A stretch of DNA of 64,000 bases. Origin: Streptomyces sp. V3I8. Lineage in GTDB: Bacteria > Actinomycetota > Actinomycetes > Streptomycetales > Streptomycetaceae. The notes beneath the pieces were generated by a model. It was not told the origin of the DNA, did not search any database, and saw only the letters and a list, made by a program, of their open reading frames with translations. The stretch covers positions 8,494,001-8,558,000 of the forward strand of contig NZ_JAUSZL010000002.1 in assembly GCF_030817535.1 (NCBI RefSeq). Reading direction: 5' to 3'. The translations under genes were made by a program, and so were the position numbers. Shown in pieces: positions 33,101 through 42,537 of this stretch (its first letter is position 1; every line of letters begins with the position of its first letter).

Positions 33101-34471
33101 CTAGCGCTGTCGGTGCGCGTCGGTGCCGGGCGCCGCGGCGACGTCGTAGTGCCAGAACGGCCGGACCAGCAGCGCTCCGGCGAGGACGACGACGATGCAG
33201 AGCAGCGCACTGCCGGTCCACGCGAGGCCGAGACCGGTGGCGGAGGCCATCGCCCCGGCGCGCAGATCACCGAGACGGGGACCGCCCGCGACGACGACGG
33301 TGAAGACGCCCTGCAGACGGCCGCGCAGGGCGTCGGGCGCGTAGGTCTGCAGGACGGTCTCGCGGTAGACCGCGCTGACCAGGTCCGCCGCACCGGCGGC
33401 GGCCAGCAGCAGCACGGCGGCCGGGAGACTGCGGACGGTGCCCGCGAGCGCGATGGCCGCCGCCCACGCGACGACCGCGAGGGCCAGCGCCCGGCCCTGA
33501 CGGCGTACGCGGCCGATCCATCCGCTGAACAGTCCGGCGGCGACGGACCCGATGGCGATGGCCGAGTACAGCAGGCCCGTTCCTCCGCCGAAGCGCGCAT
33601 GTGCGGCCTCCGGGAACAGCGCGGTGGGCATGGCCAGGGTCATCGCCGCGATGTCGACCGCGAAGGACATCCAGAGCACGGGAGCGGCCGCGATGAAGCG
33701 CAGCCCGTCCAGGACCGGGCGCAGGCCGCCGGTTCCGGCTCCCGCGCCGGCCGGTCTGATCGACGGCAGGCGCAGGGCCGAGTACAGCAGGAGGGAGAAC
33801 AGCAGGGCGTCGGCGCCGTAGGCCCAGCAGTAGCCGTTCGGCAGGGAGATCAGGGCGCCGGCCACCAGGGGACCGGCGACCTGCCCGGCGTTGCCGGCGG
33901 TGAAGTACAGCGTGTTCGCGGCGGGCACCAGGTGGGTGGGAACGACGCGGGGAATGATCGCGCCGCGGGCGGCGGACGACATGGCGAACGCACCGGCCTG
34001 GACGGCCACGAGGACCAGGACGAGCGGGACCGAACGCAGCTCGGCGACCGCCTGGAGCAGCAGCGCCAGCGTGATCGCCCAGGTGACGGACGCCGACGCC
34101 AGGTAGAGCACGCGCCGGTCGCACCGGTCGGCGACGGCGCCCCCGTACAGGCCGAGGACCACGAGCGGTACGAGGCCGGCCAGTCCCGTCAGCCCCACCG
34201 ACAGGGAGGAGTGCGACAGCTCGTACACCTGCACCGGGATGGTGACCGCCGTGACCATGGTCCCCACGTACGCCGCGCTCTGCCCGATCAGCAGGCGCCG
34301 GAAGACGGGGTGTGCCAGGGGGCGGGTGTCGAGTGCGACGCCGCGCAGACCGGAGGCCGTCCGGGACTCCGGCGGAGGAGACGGGAGAGGCGAGGGAAGG
34401 GAGGGAAGGGAGGGAGGGGAGGCGGAGGGGTGATCGGGTGGCTGGCCGTGCGGCGTCGTGGACATGGCCAT
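33101..34471 (-). CDS. MFS transporter
   Basis: A 456-aa major facilitator with twelve hydrophobic segments. GGAVADRCDRRVLYLAS carries the loop 2-3 signature (G-x3-D-R-x-x-R-R), and RGAIIPRVVPTHLVPAANTL is typical of the enterobactin-exporter (EntS)/DHA3 group. A Ser/Pro-rich N-terminal 40 residues is encoded by a purine-tract repeat (34378-34430). It is divergent from an AraC regulator with only about 50 bp between them, so it is probably controlled by it. Starts at 34474 (GTG), 34471 and 34465 are all possible. Confidence 0.88.
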   Translation of the reverse strand: MAMSTTPHGQPPDHPSASPPSLPSLPSPLPSPPPESRTASGLRGVALDTRPLAHPVFRRLLIGQSAAYVGTMVTAVTIPVQVYELSHSSLSVGLTGLAGLVPLVVLGLYGGAVADRCDRRVLYLASASVTWAITLALLLQAVAELRSVPLVLVLVAVQAGAFAMSSAARGAIIPRVVPTHLVPAANTLYFTAGNAGQVAGPLVAGALISLPNGYCWAYGADALLFSLLLYSALRLPSIRPAGAGAGTGGLRPVLDGLRFIAAAPVLWMSFAVDIAAMTLAMPTALFPEAAHARFGGGTGLLYSAIAIGSVAAGLFSGWIGRVRRQGRALALAVVAWAAAIALAGTVRSLPAAVLLLAAAGAADLVSAVYRETVLQTYAPDALRGRLQGVFTVVVAGGPRLGDLRAGAMASATGLGLAWTGSALLCIVVVLAGALLVRPFWHYDVAAAPGTDAHRQR

Positions 34472-34520
34472 CACGCTGGCAGGACCGCACGGTGTGCCGC
34501 TTCCGTTATTCTGCCGTCAT

Positions 34521-35327
34521 ATGTCGCAGAACAGCCAGACGGGGAAGGACCAGACGGGGAACGGCCGGGCGGAGCGCGATCGGCCGGAGAAGGTGTCCGC
34601 GGAGCCCAGGGACACCACCCACGCCCATCTCGCAGGTGAGGTCATCGGACGTCACCGGCACGGGTATCACCAGCTTCTCTACGTCAGCGCCGGCGTGCTG
34701 GCGGTGCAGACGGGCGAGGCGTCCTGGGTGGCGTCCAGCGCCCGCGCCATGTGGATCCCGGCGGAGACCTGGCACGAGCACCGGGTGCACGGGCACAGCT
34801 CCGTGCACACCCTCGGGTTCGCCGCCCACGACACCCTGCTCAGGTCCCGGACGCCGGCCGTCATGGCCGTGGACGCCCTGGTGCGTGAGCTGATCATCGC
34901 GTGCAGCGAACCCTCCCTCCCCGGACCGGAGGCACGTCGCCTGCGGGCCGTCCTGCGGGACCGGCTGCGCCGCGCGCTCGTCGAACCGCTGACGCTGCCC
35001 ACTCCCGCCAGTCCTTTGCTGCGGCAGGCGTGCGCGCTGGTGACCGGCGATCTGCAACGGCCGCGCGCCGCCGCCTGGCTGGCCCGGCGCATCGGGGTGA
35101 GCGAGCGCACCCTGACCCGTCTGTTCAGGACCGAGTTCGGCATGACCTACCCGCAGTGGCGGACCAACGTCCGGGTCTTCCACGCCATGGTGCTGCTGGC
35201 GGAAGGAGCGAACGTCAGTGAGACGGGGCGGCGGTGCGGGTGGGCGACGACCAGCGCCTTCATCGACACGTTCAGCCGCACGATGGGACAGACACCGGGG
35301 ACCTACCGCGTCGGCTCCGGCGCGTAG
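34521..35327 (+). CDS. AraC-family transcriptional regulator
   Basis: A 268-aa regulator. The N-terminal cupin sensor shows HRHGYHQLLYVSAGVLAVQT and WIPAETWHEHRVHG. The C-terminal double helix-turn-helix shows AAWLARRIGVSERTLTRLFR and FGMTYPQWRTNVRVFHAMVL, ending TSAFIDTFSRTMGQTPGTYR. It probably controls the divergent MFS gene. The start at 34521 lies seven bases after a TATTCT -10-like box (34508-34513), suggesting a leaderless transcript; a longer start at 34458 is less likely. Confidence 0.88.
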   Translation: MSQNSQTGKDQTGNGRAERDRPEKVSAEPRDTTHAHLAGEVIGRHRHGYHQLLYVSAGVLAVQTGEASWVASSARAMWIPAETWHEHRVHGHSSVHTLGFAAHDTLLRSRTPAVMAVDALVRELIIACSEPSLPGPEARRLRAVLRDRLRRALVEPLTLPTPASPLLRQACALVTGDLQRPRAAAWLARRIGVSERTLTRLFRTEFGMTYPQWRTNVRVFHAMVLLAEGANVSETGRRCGWATTSAFIDTFSRTMGQTPGTYRVGSGA

Positions 35328-35343
35328 TCCGCGCGTACCGGTA

Positions 35344-35365
35344 AGCGCCGGTACTCACCGGCGCT
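35344..35365 (+). terminator. Terminator of the AraC gene
   Basis: AGCGCCGGT (35344-35352) and ACCGGCGCT (35357-35365) form a perfect 9-bp stem with an ACTC loop, 17 bp past the stop. Confidence 0.7.
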
Positions 35366-35405
35366 CGCCGGAACCCATCGGTCTCGTGGAGGAGGCCGCC
35401 GGCCG

Positions 35406-35814
35406 TCACCCGCTCACATACGCGTTGAGCGGCGACACGTTCTCGTAAAGCTCGGTGAGCAGGGCGCGGGCGGCGTCGGGGGCGCCGTGCTTCCCGGTCC
35501 CGTACGGGTCGAAGTCGCGCGAACCGGGGATGCCCGGCGGCGTCAGGTGGTGCGTGGCCACCCCGTCCTCGCCGCTGTGGTCGAAGACCGGCACGACGTA
35601 CGAGCTGTCGAGCGCGGCGGCGGCCCGCGCCTCCCGCCCGAACAGGGCGAGCAGCCGCTCCCGCCCGGCGCCGGTGGCCTCCGCCGACAGCTCAACGGCT
35701 TGACGGCGACCGTGCGTTGGAGCCGAGCGTCCCTGGCCCGCCAGATCCCTCCATGCCGCCCGCGCCGATCCGTTCCGTGAGGGTGTACCGGCCGTCCGGA
35801 ACCGTGTCGCGCAT
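35406..35814 (-). pseudogene. Frameshifted chimeric Ser/Thr kinase fragment
   Basis: From 35814 one frame reads DGRYTLTERIGAGGM, the glycine loop of a Hanks-type kinase. A second frame continues IWRARDARLQRTVAVKPLS with the invariant Lys. A third continues ELSAEATGAGRERLLALFGR and SSYVVPVFDHSGEDGV. At least two indels separate these. Right after the HSGEDGV point the sequence becomes an unrelated tail (HHLTPPGIPGSRDFDPYGTG, ending SPLNAYVSG). It is therefore a decayed kinase 5' end joined to the 3' end of another gene. It should not be functional. Confidence 0.6.
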
Positions 35815-35942
35815 CCCCGGCCCCGCTCGTTCGAGCCCCGGCGCTGTCAACGTACCTACGCGGTACCTGCGCGCCGTCGAGGTGGACGGGGTCCGCGGGC
35901 CCCGTCCGGGCAGATTCCGACCTGACACGTGTCGTATGCGTC

Positions 35943-36152
35943 ATGGCCAAAACTGTTCGCCGCTCCGCGCAGCGGCGACGCGACCCCGGACGCACCGTCG
36001 TCGTCCCGGCGGGGAAACGGACGCCGGATTTCGACGGAACGGCCGAAAACAATCGGATTTCAGGAGGTACCCGTGGCGGATCGCGGGATCAGGGGGCAGG
36101 CTCGTCACACGATGGTCTGGTGTTCAACTTCGGCCAGGACTGGACTGTTTGA
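35943..36152 (+). CDS. Possible 69-aa basic peptide gene upstream of P450
   Basis: An ATG frame of 69 codons with a basic N-terminus (MAKTVRRSAQRRRDPGRTVV) and aromatic C-terminus ending VFNFGQDWTV. Third-position GC is clearly lower than in the neighbours and no ribosome site is seen, so it may be chance. It overlaps the short frame at 36073 and lies 58 bp before the P450. No homologue is recognised. Confidence 0.22.
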   Translation: MAKTVRRSAQRRRDPGRTVVVPAGKRTPDFDGTAENNRISGGTRGGSRDQGAGSSHDGLVFNFGQDWTV

Positions 36153-36171
36153 GCCATCGAAAGATCATTAA
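36073..36171 (+). CDS. Possible 32-aa leader or precursor peptide
   Basis: GTG at 36073 is preceded six bases upstream by a near-perfect AGGAGG (36062-36067). The product reads VADRGIRGQARHTMVWCSTS then ARTGLFEPSKDH and stops 39 bp before the P450 start. Codon use is atypical. A leader peptide or P450-modified peptide precursor can be imagined; neither is shown. Confidence 0.3.
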   Translation: MADRGIRGQARHTMVWCSTSARTGLFEPSKDH

Positions 36172-36210
36172 CCTGTTCCTCGACGACACGCGTCTATCAA
36201 GAGGAGTTCC

Positions 36211-37437
36211 GTGTCCACTGCCCAGCAGGTGCCCGACATCCTCTCGCCCGAGTTCGCTGCGGATCCCTACCCCGCATACGCGGCGATGCGAGAGAAAAAC
36301 CCCCTGATCTGGCACGAGGCGACCCAGAGTTACATCATTTCCCGTTACGACGACGTCGAACGCGTCTTCAAGGACAAGAAGTCCGAGTTCACGACGGACA
36401 ACTACGACTGGCAGCTCGAGCCGGTCCACGGCAAGACGATCCTCCAGCTCAGCGGCCGGGAGCACGCGGTGCGGCGCGCCCTCGTCGCCCCCGCGTTCCG
36501 CGGCAGCGACCTGCAGGAGAAGTTCCTGCCGGTCATCGAGCGCAACTCGCTCGCGCTCATCGACTCCTTCCGGCGCACCGGCTCCGCCGACATAGTCAGC
36601 GACTACGCGACCCGGTTCCCGGTCAACGTCATCGCGGACATGCTGGGCCTGGACAAGGCCGACCACGCCCGTTTCCACGGCTGGTACACGGCCGTCATCG
36701 CCTTCCTGGGCAACCTCTCCGGCGATGCCGAGGTGACCGCCGCGGGCGAGCGCACCCGCCGGGAGTTCGCCGAGTACATGATCCCGATCATCCGTGACCG
36801 GCGCGACAACCTGGGCGACGACCTGCTGTCGACGCTCTGCGCCGCCGAGGTCGACGGTGTCCGGATGAGCGACGAGGACATCAAGGCGTTCTGCAGCCTG
36901 CTGCTCGCCGCCGGCGGGGAGACCACGGACAAGGCGATCGCCAGCATCCTCGCCAATCTGCTCCTGCACCCGGAGCAGTTGGCGGCCGTCCGCGAGGACC
37001 GGAGCCTGATCCCCGCCGCCTTCGCCGAGACGCTGCGCTACACCCCGCCGGTCCACATGATCATGCGGCAGTCGGCCACCGACGTCGAGGTCTCCGGCGG
37101 CACCATCCCGAAGGGCGCGACGGTGACATGCCTCATCGGGGCCGCCAACCGGGACGAGCGCCGCTACGCCGACCCCGACCGCTTCGACATATTCCGGACC
37201 GACCTCACCACGAAGTCCGCGTTCTCCGCTGCCGCGGACCACCTCGCCTTCGCGCTGGGACGGCACTTCTGCGTGGGTGCGCTGCTCGCGAAGGCGGAGG
37301 TCGAGATCGGCCTCGGCCAACTGCTCGACGCCATGCCCGACCTGCGCCTCGCCGACGGCTACGACCCTGTCGAGCAGGGCGTGTTCACGCGCGGCCCGCA
37401 GTCCCTGCCGGTGCGTTTCACCCCGGCCGCCGACTGA
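36211..37437 (+). CDS. Cytochrome P450 (canonical)
   Basis: A 408-aa class I bacterial P450. The I-helix oxygen-activation motif is AAGGETTD (234-239), the K-helix ExxR is ETLR (273-276), and the haem-binding loop FALGRHFCVG puts the ligand Cys at 354. It needs ferredoxin partners, none of which is adjacent. The GTG at 36211 follows AGAGGAG. It is convergent with the CYP157-like P450 of the conservon; Streptomyces conservons often carry a normal and an unusual P450 together, so the two may be functionally linked. The substrate is unknown. Confidence 0.92.
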   Translation: MSTAQQVPDILSPEFAADPYPAYAAMREKNPLIWHEATQSYIISRYDDVERVFKDKKSEFTTDNYDWQLEPVHGKTILQLSGREHAVRRALVAPAFRGSDLQEKFLPVIERNSLALIDSFRRTGSADIVSDYATRFPVNVIADMLGLDKADHARFHGWYTAVIAFLGNLSGDAEVTAAGERTRREFAEYMIPIIRDRRDNLGDDLLSTLCAAEVDGVRMSDEDIKAFCSLLLAAGGETTDKAIASILANLLLHPEQLAAVREDRSLIPAAFAETLRYTPPVHMIMRQSATDVEVSGGTIPKGATVTCLIGAANRDERRYADPDRFDIFRTDLTTKSAFSAAADHLAFALGRHFCVGALLAKAEVEIGLGQLLDAMPDLRLADGYDPVEQGVFTRGPQSLPVRFTPAAD

Positions 37438-37464
37438 GCGCACGACCGGCGCCGCCCCCGACGC

Positions 37465-37504
37465 CCCGTGCGGGCCGGGAAGCGATCTTGCCGGCCCGCA
37501 CGGG
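37465..37504. terminator. Bidirectional terminator between P450 genes
   Basis: A perfect 14-bp stem: CCCGTGCGGGCCGG at 37465-37478 pairs with 37491-37504, with a 12-nt loop. It lies between the two convergent P450 stops. Confidence 0.8.
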
Positions 37505-37567
37505 ACGTGGACAGGGGGCTGCCGGCGTCGCCGACAACCCCCTGGGACACAACCGGCCGGCAGTCCC

Positions 37568-38833
37568 TCAGTGCGCCGCCGGGGTGAACTGCACCGGCAG
37601 GGACGCGAGTCCCCGCATCCAGATGGACGGACGCCAGGTCAGCTCCTCCGGATCGACGGCCAGTACCAGGTCGGGCAGCCGCTCCAGGAGTGTCTCCACC
37701 GCCGTGCGCGCCATCACGTCGGCGAGCAGCGGAGCCGGATACGGGCAGCGGTGCTCACCGTTGCTGAACGACAGGTGCGAGGAGTTCTCGGCGCCTACGT
37801 GCGACTCGGGCCAGATCTGCGGGTCCGTGTTGGCCGCCGCCAGGCCGAGGACGAGGCAGTCACCCTCACGGATGAGCCGTCCGCCGAGCTGGGTGTCGCG
37901 CACCGCCCAGCGGCCGATGAAGTTCTGCGTCGGCGTGTCCAGCCACAGCACCTCGTTGAGCGCGTCGCCGACACTGACCCGGCCGCCGGAGACGTTGACC
38001 GCGAAACGCTCGTCGGTCAGCAGCAGCCGCAGGGTGTTGCAGATCCAGTTGGCGGTCGGCTGCTGGGCCGCCGCGATGACGGAGATCAGGTCCTGCACGA
38101 TCTCCTCGTCACTGAGCCCCGCCGGGTCCTGCAGCATCCGGGAGGTGACGTCGGGTCCCGGACGGTCCCGCTTCTCCTTCACCAGCTGCATGATGCGCCC
38201 GCCGACGCGCATGTACGCCGCCACCGGGTCGTCGCCCTCACCGGCGTCGAGCGAGATCCGCAGGTCGTCGACGAGCTGCTCGGTGTCCGCACTGCCCTGC
38301 GGCATACCGCACATCCACAGCACCGCACGGGCCGGCAGGGCGTGCGCGTACGAGTTCATCAGCTCGGCCTGACCGCTGCCGGCGAACGAGTTGATCAGCT
38401 GCTCGGCGATCGACTGGCACTCGCGGGCCAGCTCGAACTGGTCGACCCCCTCCAGCGCCTGCGTGATGACGCCGGCCCGGCGCTGGTGCTCCGCGCCCTC
38501 GGTGAACAGCACCGACGGCTGGTAGCCGACGAACGGCAGCAGGGGCCAGTCCTCCGGGATGTTCGGCCACTGGTTCCAGCGCCGGGAGTCCCGTGCGAAC
38601 AGCTCGTCGTGGCTGGTCACATAGCTGACCTCGGGATAGCCGAGGACGAGCCAGGCGGGGATGCCGCCGTCGAGCACGACCGGCGCCACCGCCCCGTGCT
38701 CCCGGCGCATGGTGCGGTACAGCTGCGACGGCGTCTGCTGGTACTCCAGACCGCCCAGCTGTACGGCGGAGCCGTGCGCGGGGCAGCCCGGTGGAGGCGT
38801 GCCCGCGGACGGGGAGCCGGTGGAATCGCTCAC
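37568..38833 (-). CDS. cvnE: Conservon cytochrome P450, CYP157-like, lacking ExxR
   Basis: A 421-aa P450. The haem loop FSNGEHRCPYP (Cys363) is intact, but the K-helix reads EVLW at 294-297, where nearly all P450s have ExxR. The I-helix reads AAAQQPT (254-260) without the usual acid-alcohol pair. Loss of ExxR is a known trait of the CYP157 family in Streptomyces conservons. The GTG at 38833 has AGGAGGGG upstream and overlaps the cvnD stop by 4 bp. As part of the conservon it may be a signalling or regulatory haem protein rather than a normal monooxygenase. Confidence 0.87.
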   Translation of the reverse strand: MSDSTGSPSAGTPPPGCPAHGSAVQLGGLEYQQTPSQLYRTMRREHGAVAPVVLDGGIPAWLVLGYPEVSYVTSHDELFARDSRRWNQWPNIPEDWPLLPFVGYQPSVLFTEGAEHQRRAGVITQALEGVDQFELARECQSIAEQLINSFAGSGQAELMNSYAHALPARAVLWMCGMPQGSADTEQLVDDLRISLDAGEGDDPVAAYMRVGGRIMQLVKEKRDRPGPDVTSRMLQDPAGLSDEEIVQDLISVIAAAQQPTANWICNTLRLLLTDERFAVNVSGGRVSVGDALNEVLWLDTPTQNFIGRWAVRDTQLGGRLIREGDCLVLGLAAANTDPQIWPESHVGAENSSHLSFSNGEHRCPYPAPLLADVMARTAVETLLERLPDLVLAVDPEELTWRPSIWMRGLASLPVQFTPAAH

Positions 38834-39447
38834 GATGTCCCCTCCTGGGCCAGCGCCATTGCGTAGAGGTGGTCCACGAGCGTGATCAGGACCTCTTTGC
38901 CCGAGGACCGCACCCGGGCGTCGCAGTCGACCATCGGCACGTGCTCGCCGAGAGCGAGCGCCTGACGTATCTCGTCGAGCGAGTGCGGGCGCTCGTCGTC
39001 GTCGAAGCGGTTGACCGCCACCACGAACGGCGTCTTGTGGTGCTCGAGCCGGTCGATCGCGTACCAGGAGTCCTCCATGCGACGCGTGTCGACGAGGACG
39101 ATGGCGCCCAGGGTGCCGGAGAACAGCCGGTCCCACAGGAACCAGAAGCGTTCCTGGCCCGGTGCGCCGAACAGGTAGAGCACCATCCGCTGGTTGAGAC
39201 TGATGCGCCCGAAGTCGAACGCGACGGTCGTCGTGGTCTTCCGTTCGACCCCCGCCGTCTCGTCGACGCCCTGTCCGGCCTGCGTCATCACCTCTTCGGT
39301 GTTGAGCGGCCGGATCTCGCTGACCGAGCGGACCAGGGTGGTCTTGCCGACGCCGAAGCCGCCCACGACGACGATTTTCAGGCCGGTCTCGGCGGCGTCG
39401 CCCAGCGGGGTGCGCTGGGCGGGCAGCTCAGAGGTTGCGGAGCCCAT
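38830..39447 (-). CDS. cvnD: Conservon GTP-binding protein CvnD
   Basis: A 205-aa Ras-like GTPase. P-loop VVVGGFGVGKTTLVRSVSEI (residues 26-45), the switch region TTTTVAFDFGR, the Walker B-like LYLFGAPGQERFWFLWD, and the guanine-specificity block VAVNRFD. Conservon D proteins bind GTP and associate at the membrane with CvnA-C in a G-protein-like sensory complex. The ATG at 39447 overlaps the end of cvnC by 20 bp. Confidence 0.93.
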   Translation of the reverse strand: MGSATSELPAQRTPLGDAAETGLKIVVVGGFGVGKTTLVRSVSEIRPLNTEEVMTQAGQGVDETAGVERKTTTTVAFDFGRISLNQRMVLYLFGAPGQERFWFLWDRLFSGTLGAIVLVDTRRMEDSWYAIDRLEHHKTPFVVAVNRFDDDERPHSLDEIRQALALGEHVPMVDCDARVRSSGKEVLITLVDHLYAMALAQEGTS

Positions 39448-39784
39448 GGAGGACCTCCTGGAGCAGGGCGGTTTCAGGGAGGGACGCGACGGACTCGGCC
39501 GCGCGGGGGTGACGGGCGCTCACCTTGCCCATGGCATGGAGGTCGCCGAGGAGGATCCGTACGACGGTGATGGGCAGCTTGAGCTCGGCCGAGATCTCGA
39601 CCAGCGCCGTCGGGTGCCGGCACATCTCGAGGATCCGGGTGTGCTCGGACTGCATCCCGGCGGCGGGCTCGCACTCACTGACGATCAGCGTGACCAGGTC
39701 GAACGCGTCGTCGGCTTCGCTGCGTCCCCCCGTGACCGTGTAGAGCCGGTCGGGGTCGCCGATGTCCACGGGTTTGCGGCTCAC
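39428..39784 (-). CDS. cvnC: Conservon DUF742 protein CvnC
   Basis: A 118-aa DUF742 protein. DPDRLYTVTGGRSE opens the domain and STLY-like positions are replaced by DLVTLIVSE. HTRILEMCRHPTALVEISAE followed by LKLPITVVRILLGDLHAMGK is the winged-helix-like core, and LLQEVLHGLRNL closes it. It is a conservon adaptor between the roadblock protein and the GTPase. Overlap with cvnB is 4 bp (ATGA). Confidence 0.92.
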   Translation of the reverse strand: MSRKPVDIGDPDRLYTVTGGRSEADDAFDLVTLIVSECEPAAGMQSEHTRILEMCRHPTALVEISAELKLPITVVRILLGDLHAMGKVSARHPRAAESVASLPETALLQEVLHGLRNL

Positions 39785-40200
39785 GCCGAGGCACCCCTGG
39801 CCGCGGGCGTGCGGGGCTCGGCCCGCAGATGCTCGCCGATCTGCTCCACCAGCTCGGTCATCTGGTGGCCGACGACACCGGGGTCGGCGGCCTCCTCGGC
39901 GACGACCGCGAGGTGCGCGCCCTGGCCGGCCTCCACGATGAACAGGAGGCCTCCGTGGAACTCGGTCATGGAGTGCCGGACGCCGCCGGTTCCGTCACCG
40001 AACTCCACGGACGCGCCCTGCGCGAGGGCCTGGATGCCGGAGCAGATCGCCGCCAGCTGGTCGGCCTGGTCGAGCGTCAGGTGGTCCGTCCAGCACAGCT
40101 TCAGCCCGTCCCGTGACAGGACGAGTGCGTGGCGGGTGCCCGGCGTGCGCTCCAAGAGGTTCATCAAGAGCCAGGTGAGGCTGTTGTCAGTGGTCTCCAT
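39781..40200 (-). CDS. cvnB: Conservon roadblock/LC7 protein CvnB
   Basis: A 139-aa roadblock/LC7 protein with the fold pattern LTWLLMNLLERTPGTRHALV, LSRDGLKLCWTDHLTLDQAD, QLAAICSGIQALAQGAS and the C-terminal VGHQMTELVEQIGEHL. In small-GTPase systems this fold acts as a regulator of GTPase cycling and is the likely partner of CvnD. It starts 123 bp after cvnA, the largest gap in the operon. Confidence 0.92.
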   Translation of the reverse strand: METTDNSLTWLLMNLLERTPGTRHALVLSRDGLKLCWTDHLTLDQADQLAAICSGIQALAQGASVEFGDGTGGVRHSMTEFHGGLLFIVEAGQGAHLAVVAEEAADPGVVGHQMTELVEQIGEHLRAEPRTPAARGASA

Positions 40201-40323
40201 GACGGGCGGGACGGGTCACGACCAGCAGGTGGTCACCCGGCCCGTTCCTCCAATCCAACGGGGTACGGCGAAACAGTGCGGGGGTGGGCGCAGGCGCCCT
40301 GAGCTGTGCGGAGGGGCCGGTTC

Positions 40324-42099
<1,776 letters not shown>

Positions 42100-42537
42100 T
42101 CCGCGGTCCCTCGGTCCGTGTGAGCAGGGGGTACGTCCACGACTGAAACATCGCCGAGAACCTGGAAGACGGGAGGCCGTCTTCCCGATCAAGCACGCCG
42201 CTCATGCTAGTCACCCCATCAGGCGCACGGGCCCCACCGAAGGGCTCATCCCCCGGCCGACTTCACTTCGTCGAGAAATGACTTCCACGCCGCCACTGTG
42301 TGGTAGGTGAACTGAGTTGAAGTCGGCTGATCCACGGCGTACCGCGGTCGGCGCTTTCATGCGCTTTGCCGTCCTCGCCGTGTTCGAGACTTCGTCACCT
42401 CGGACCCGGAGGGTTCATTTTCAGCCAAGTAACTTCAACCCTGGCTGACGATGCGACAGGTGCGGCGGTGGGCCCGACGTCATTTTCGCAGAAACGGTGA
42501 TGACTTGGTTCGTCCGCTGTGAGGACGCCCCGTCGGC
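42100..42537. promoter_or_regulatory. Upstream region of cvnA with long-range inverted repeats
   Basis: No gene is seen. GCCGACTTCA (42256-42265) is repeated inverted as TGAAGTCGGC (42318-42327), and GTTGAAGT (42316-42323) as ACTTCAAC (42432-42439). The first pair could loop around a cvnA promoter. The region is less GC-rich than its neighbours. The glycosidase ends at the right border. Confidence 0.45.

Noticed and set aside
26289..38833. A specialised-metabolite gene cluster spanning the monooxygenase, P450s and exporter
   Set aside because: No polyketide, NRPS, terpene or firmly supported peptide precursor gene is present; the genes group better as a catabolic operon, a conservon and separate transport units.
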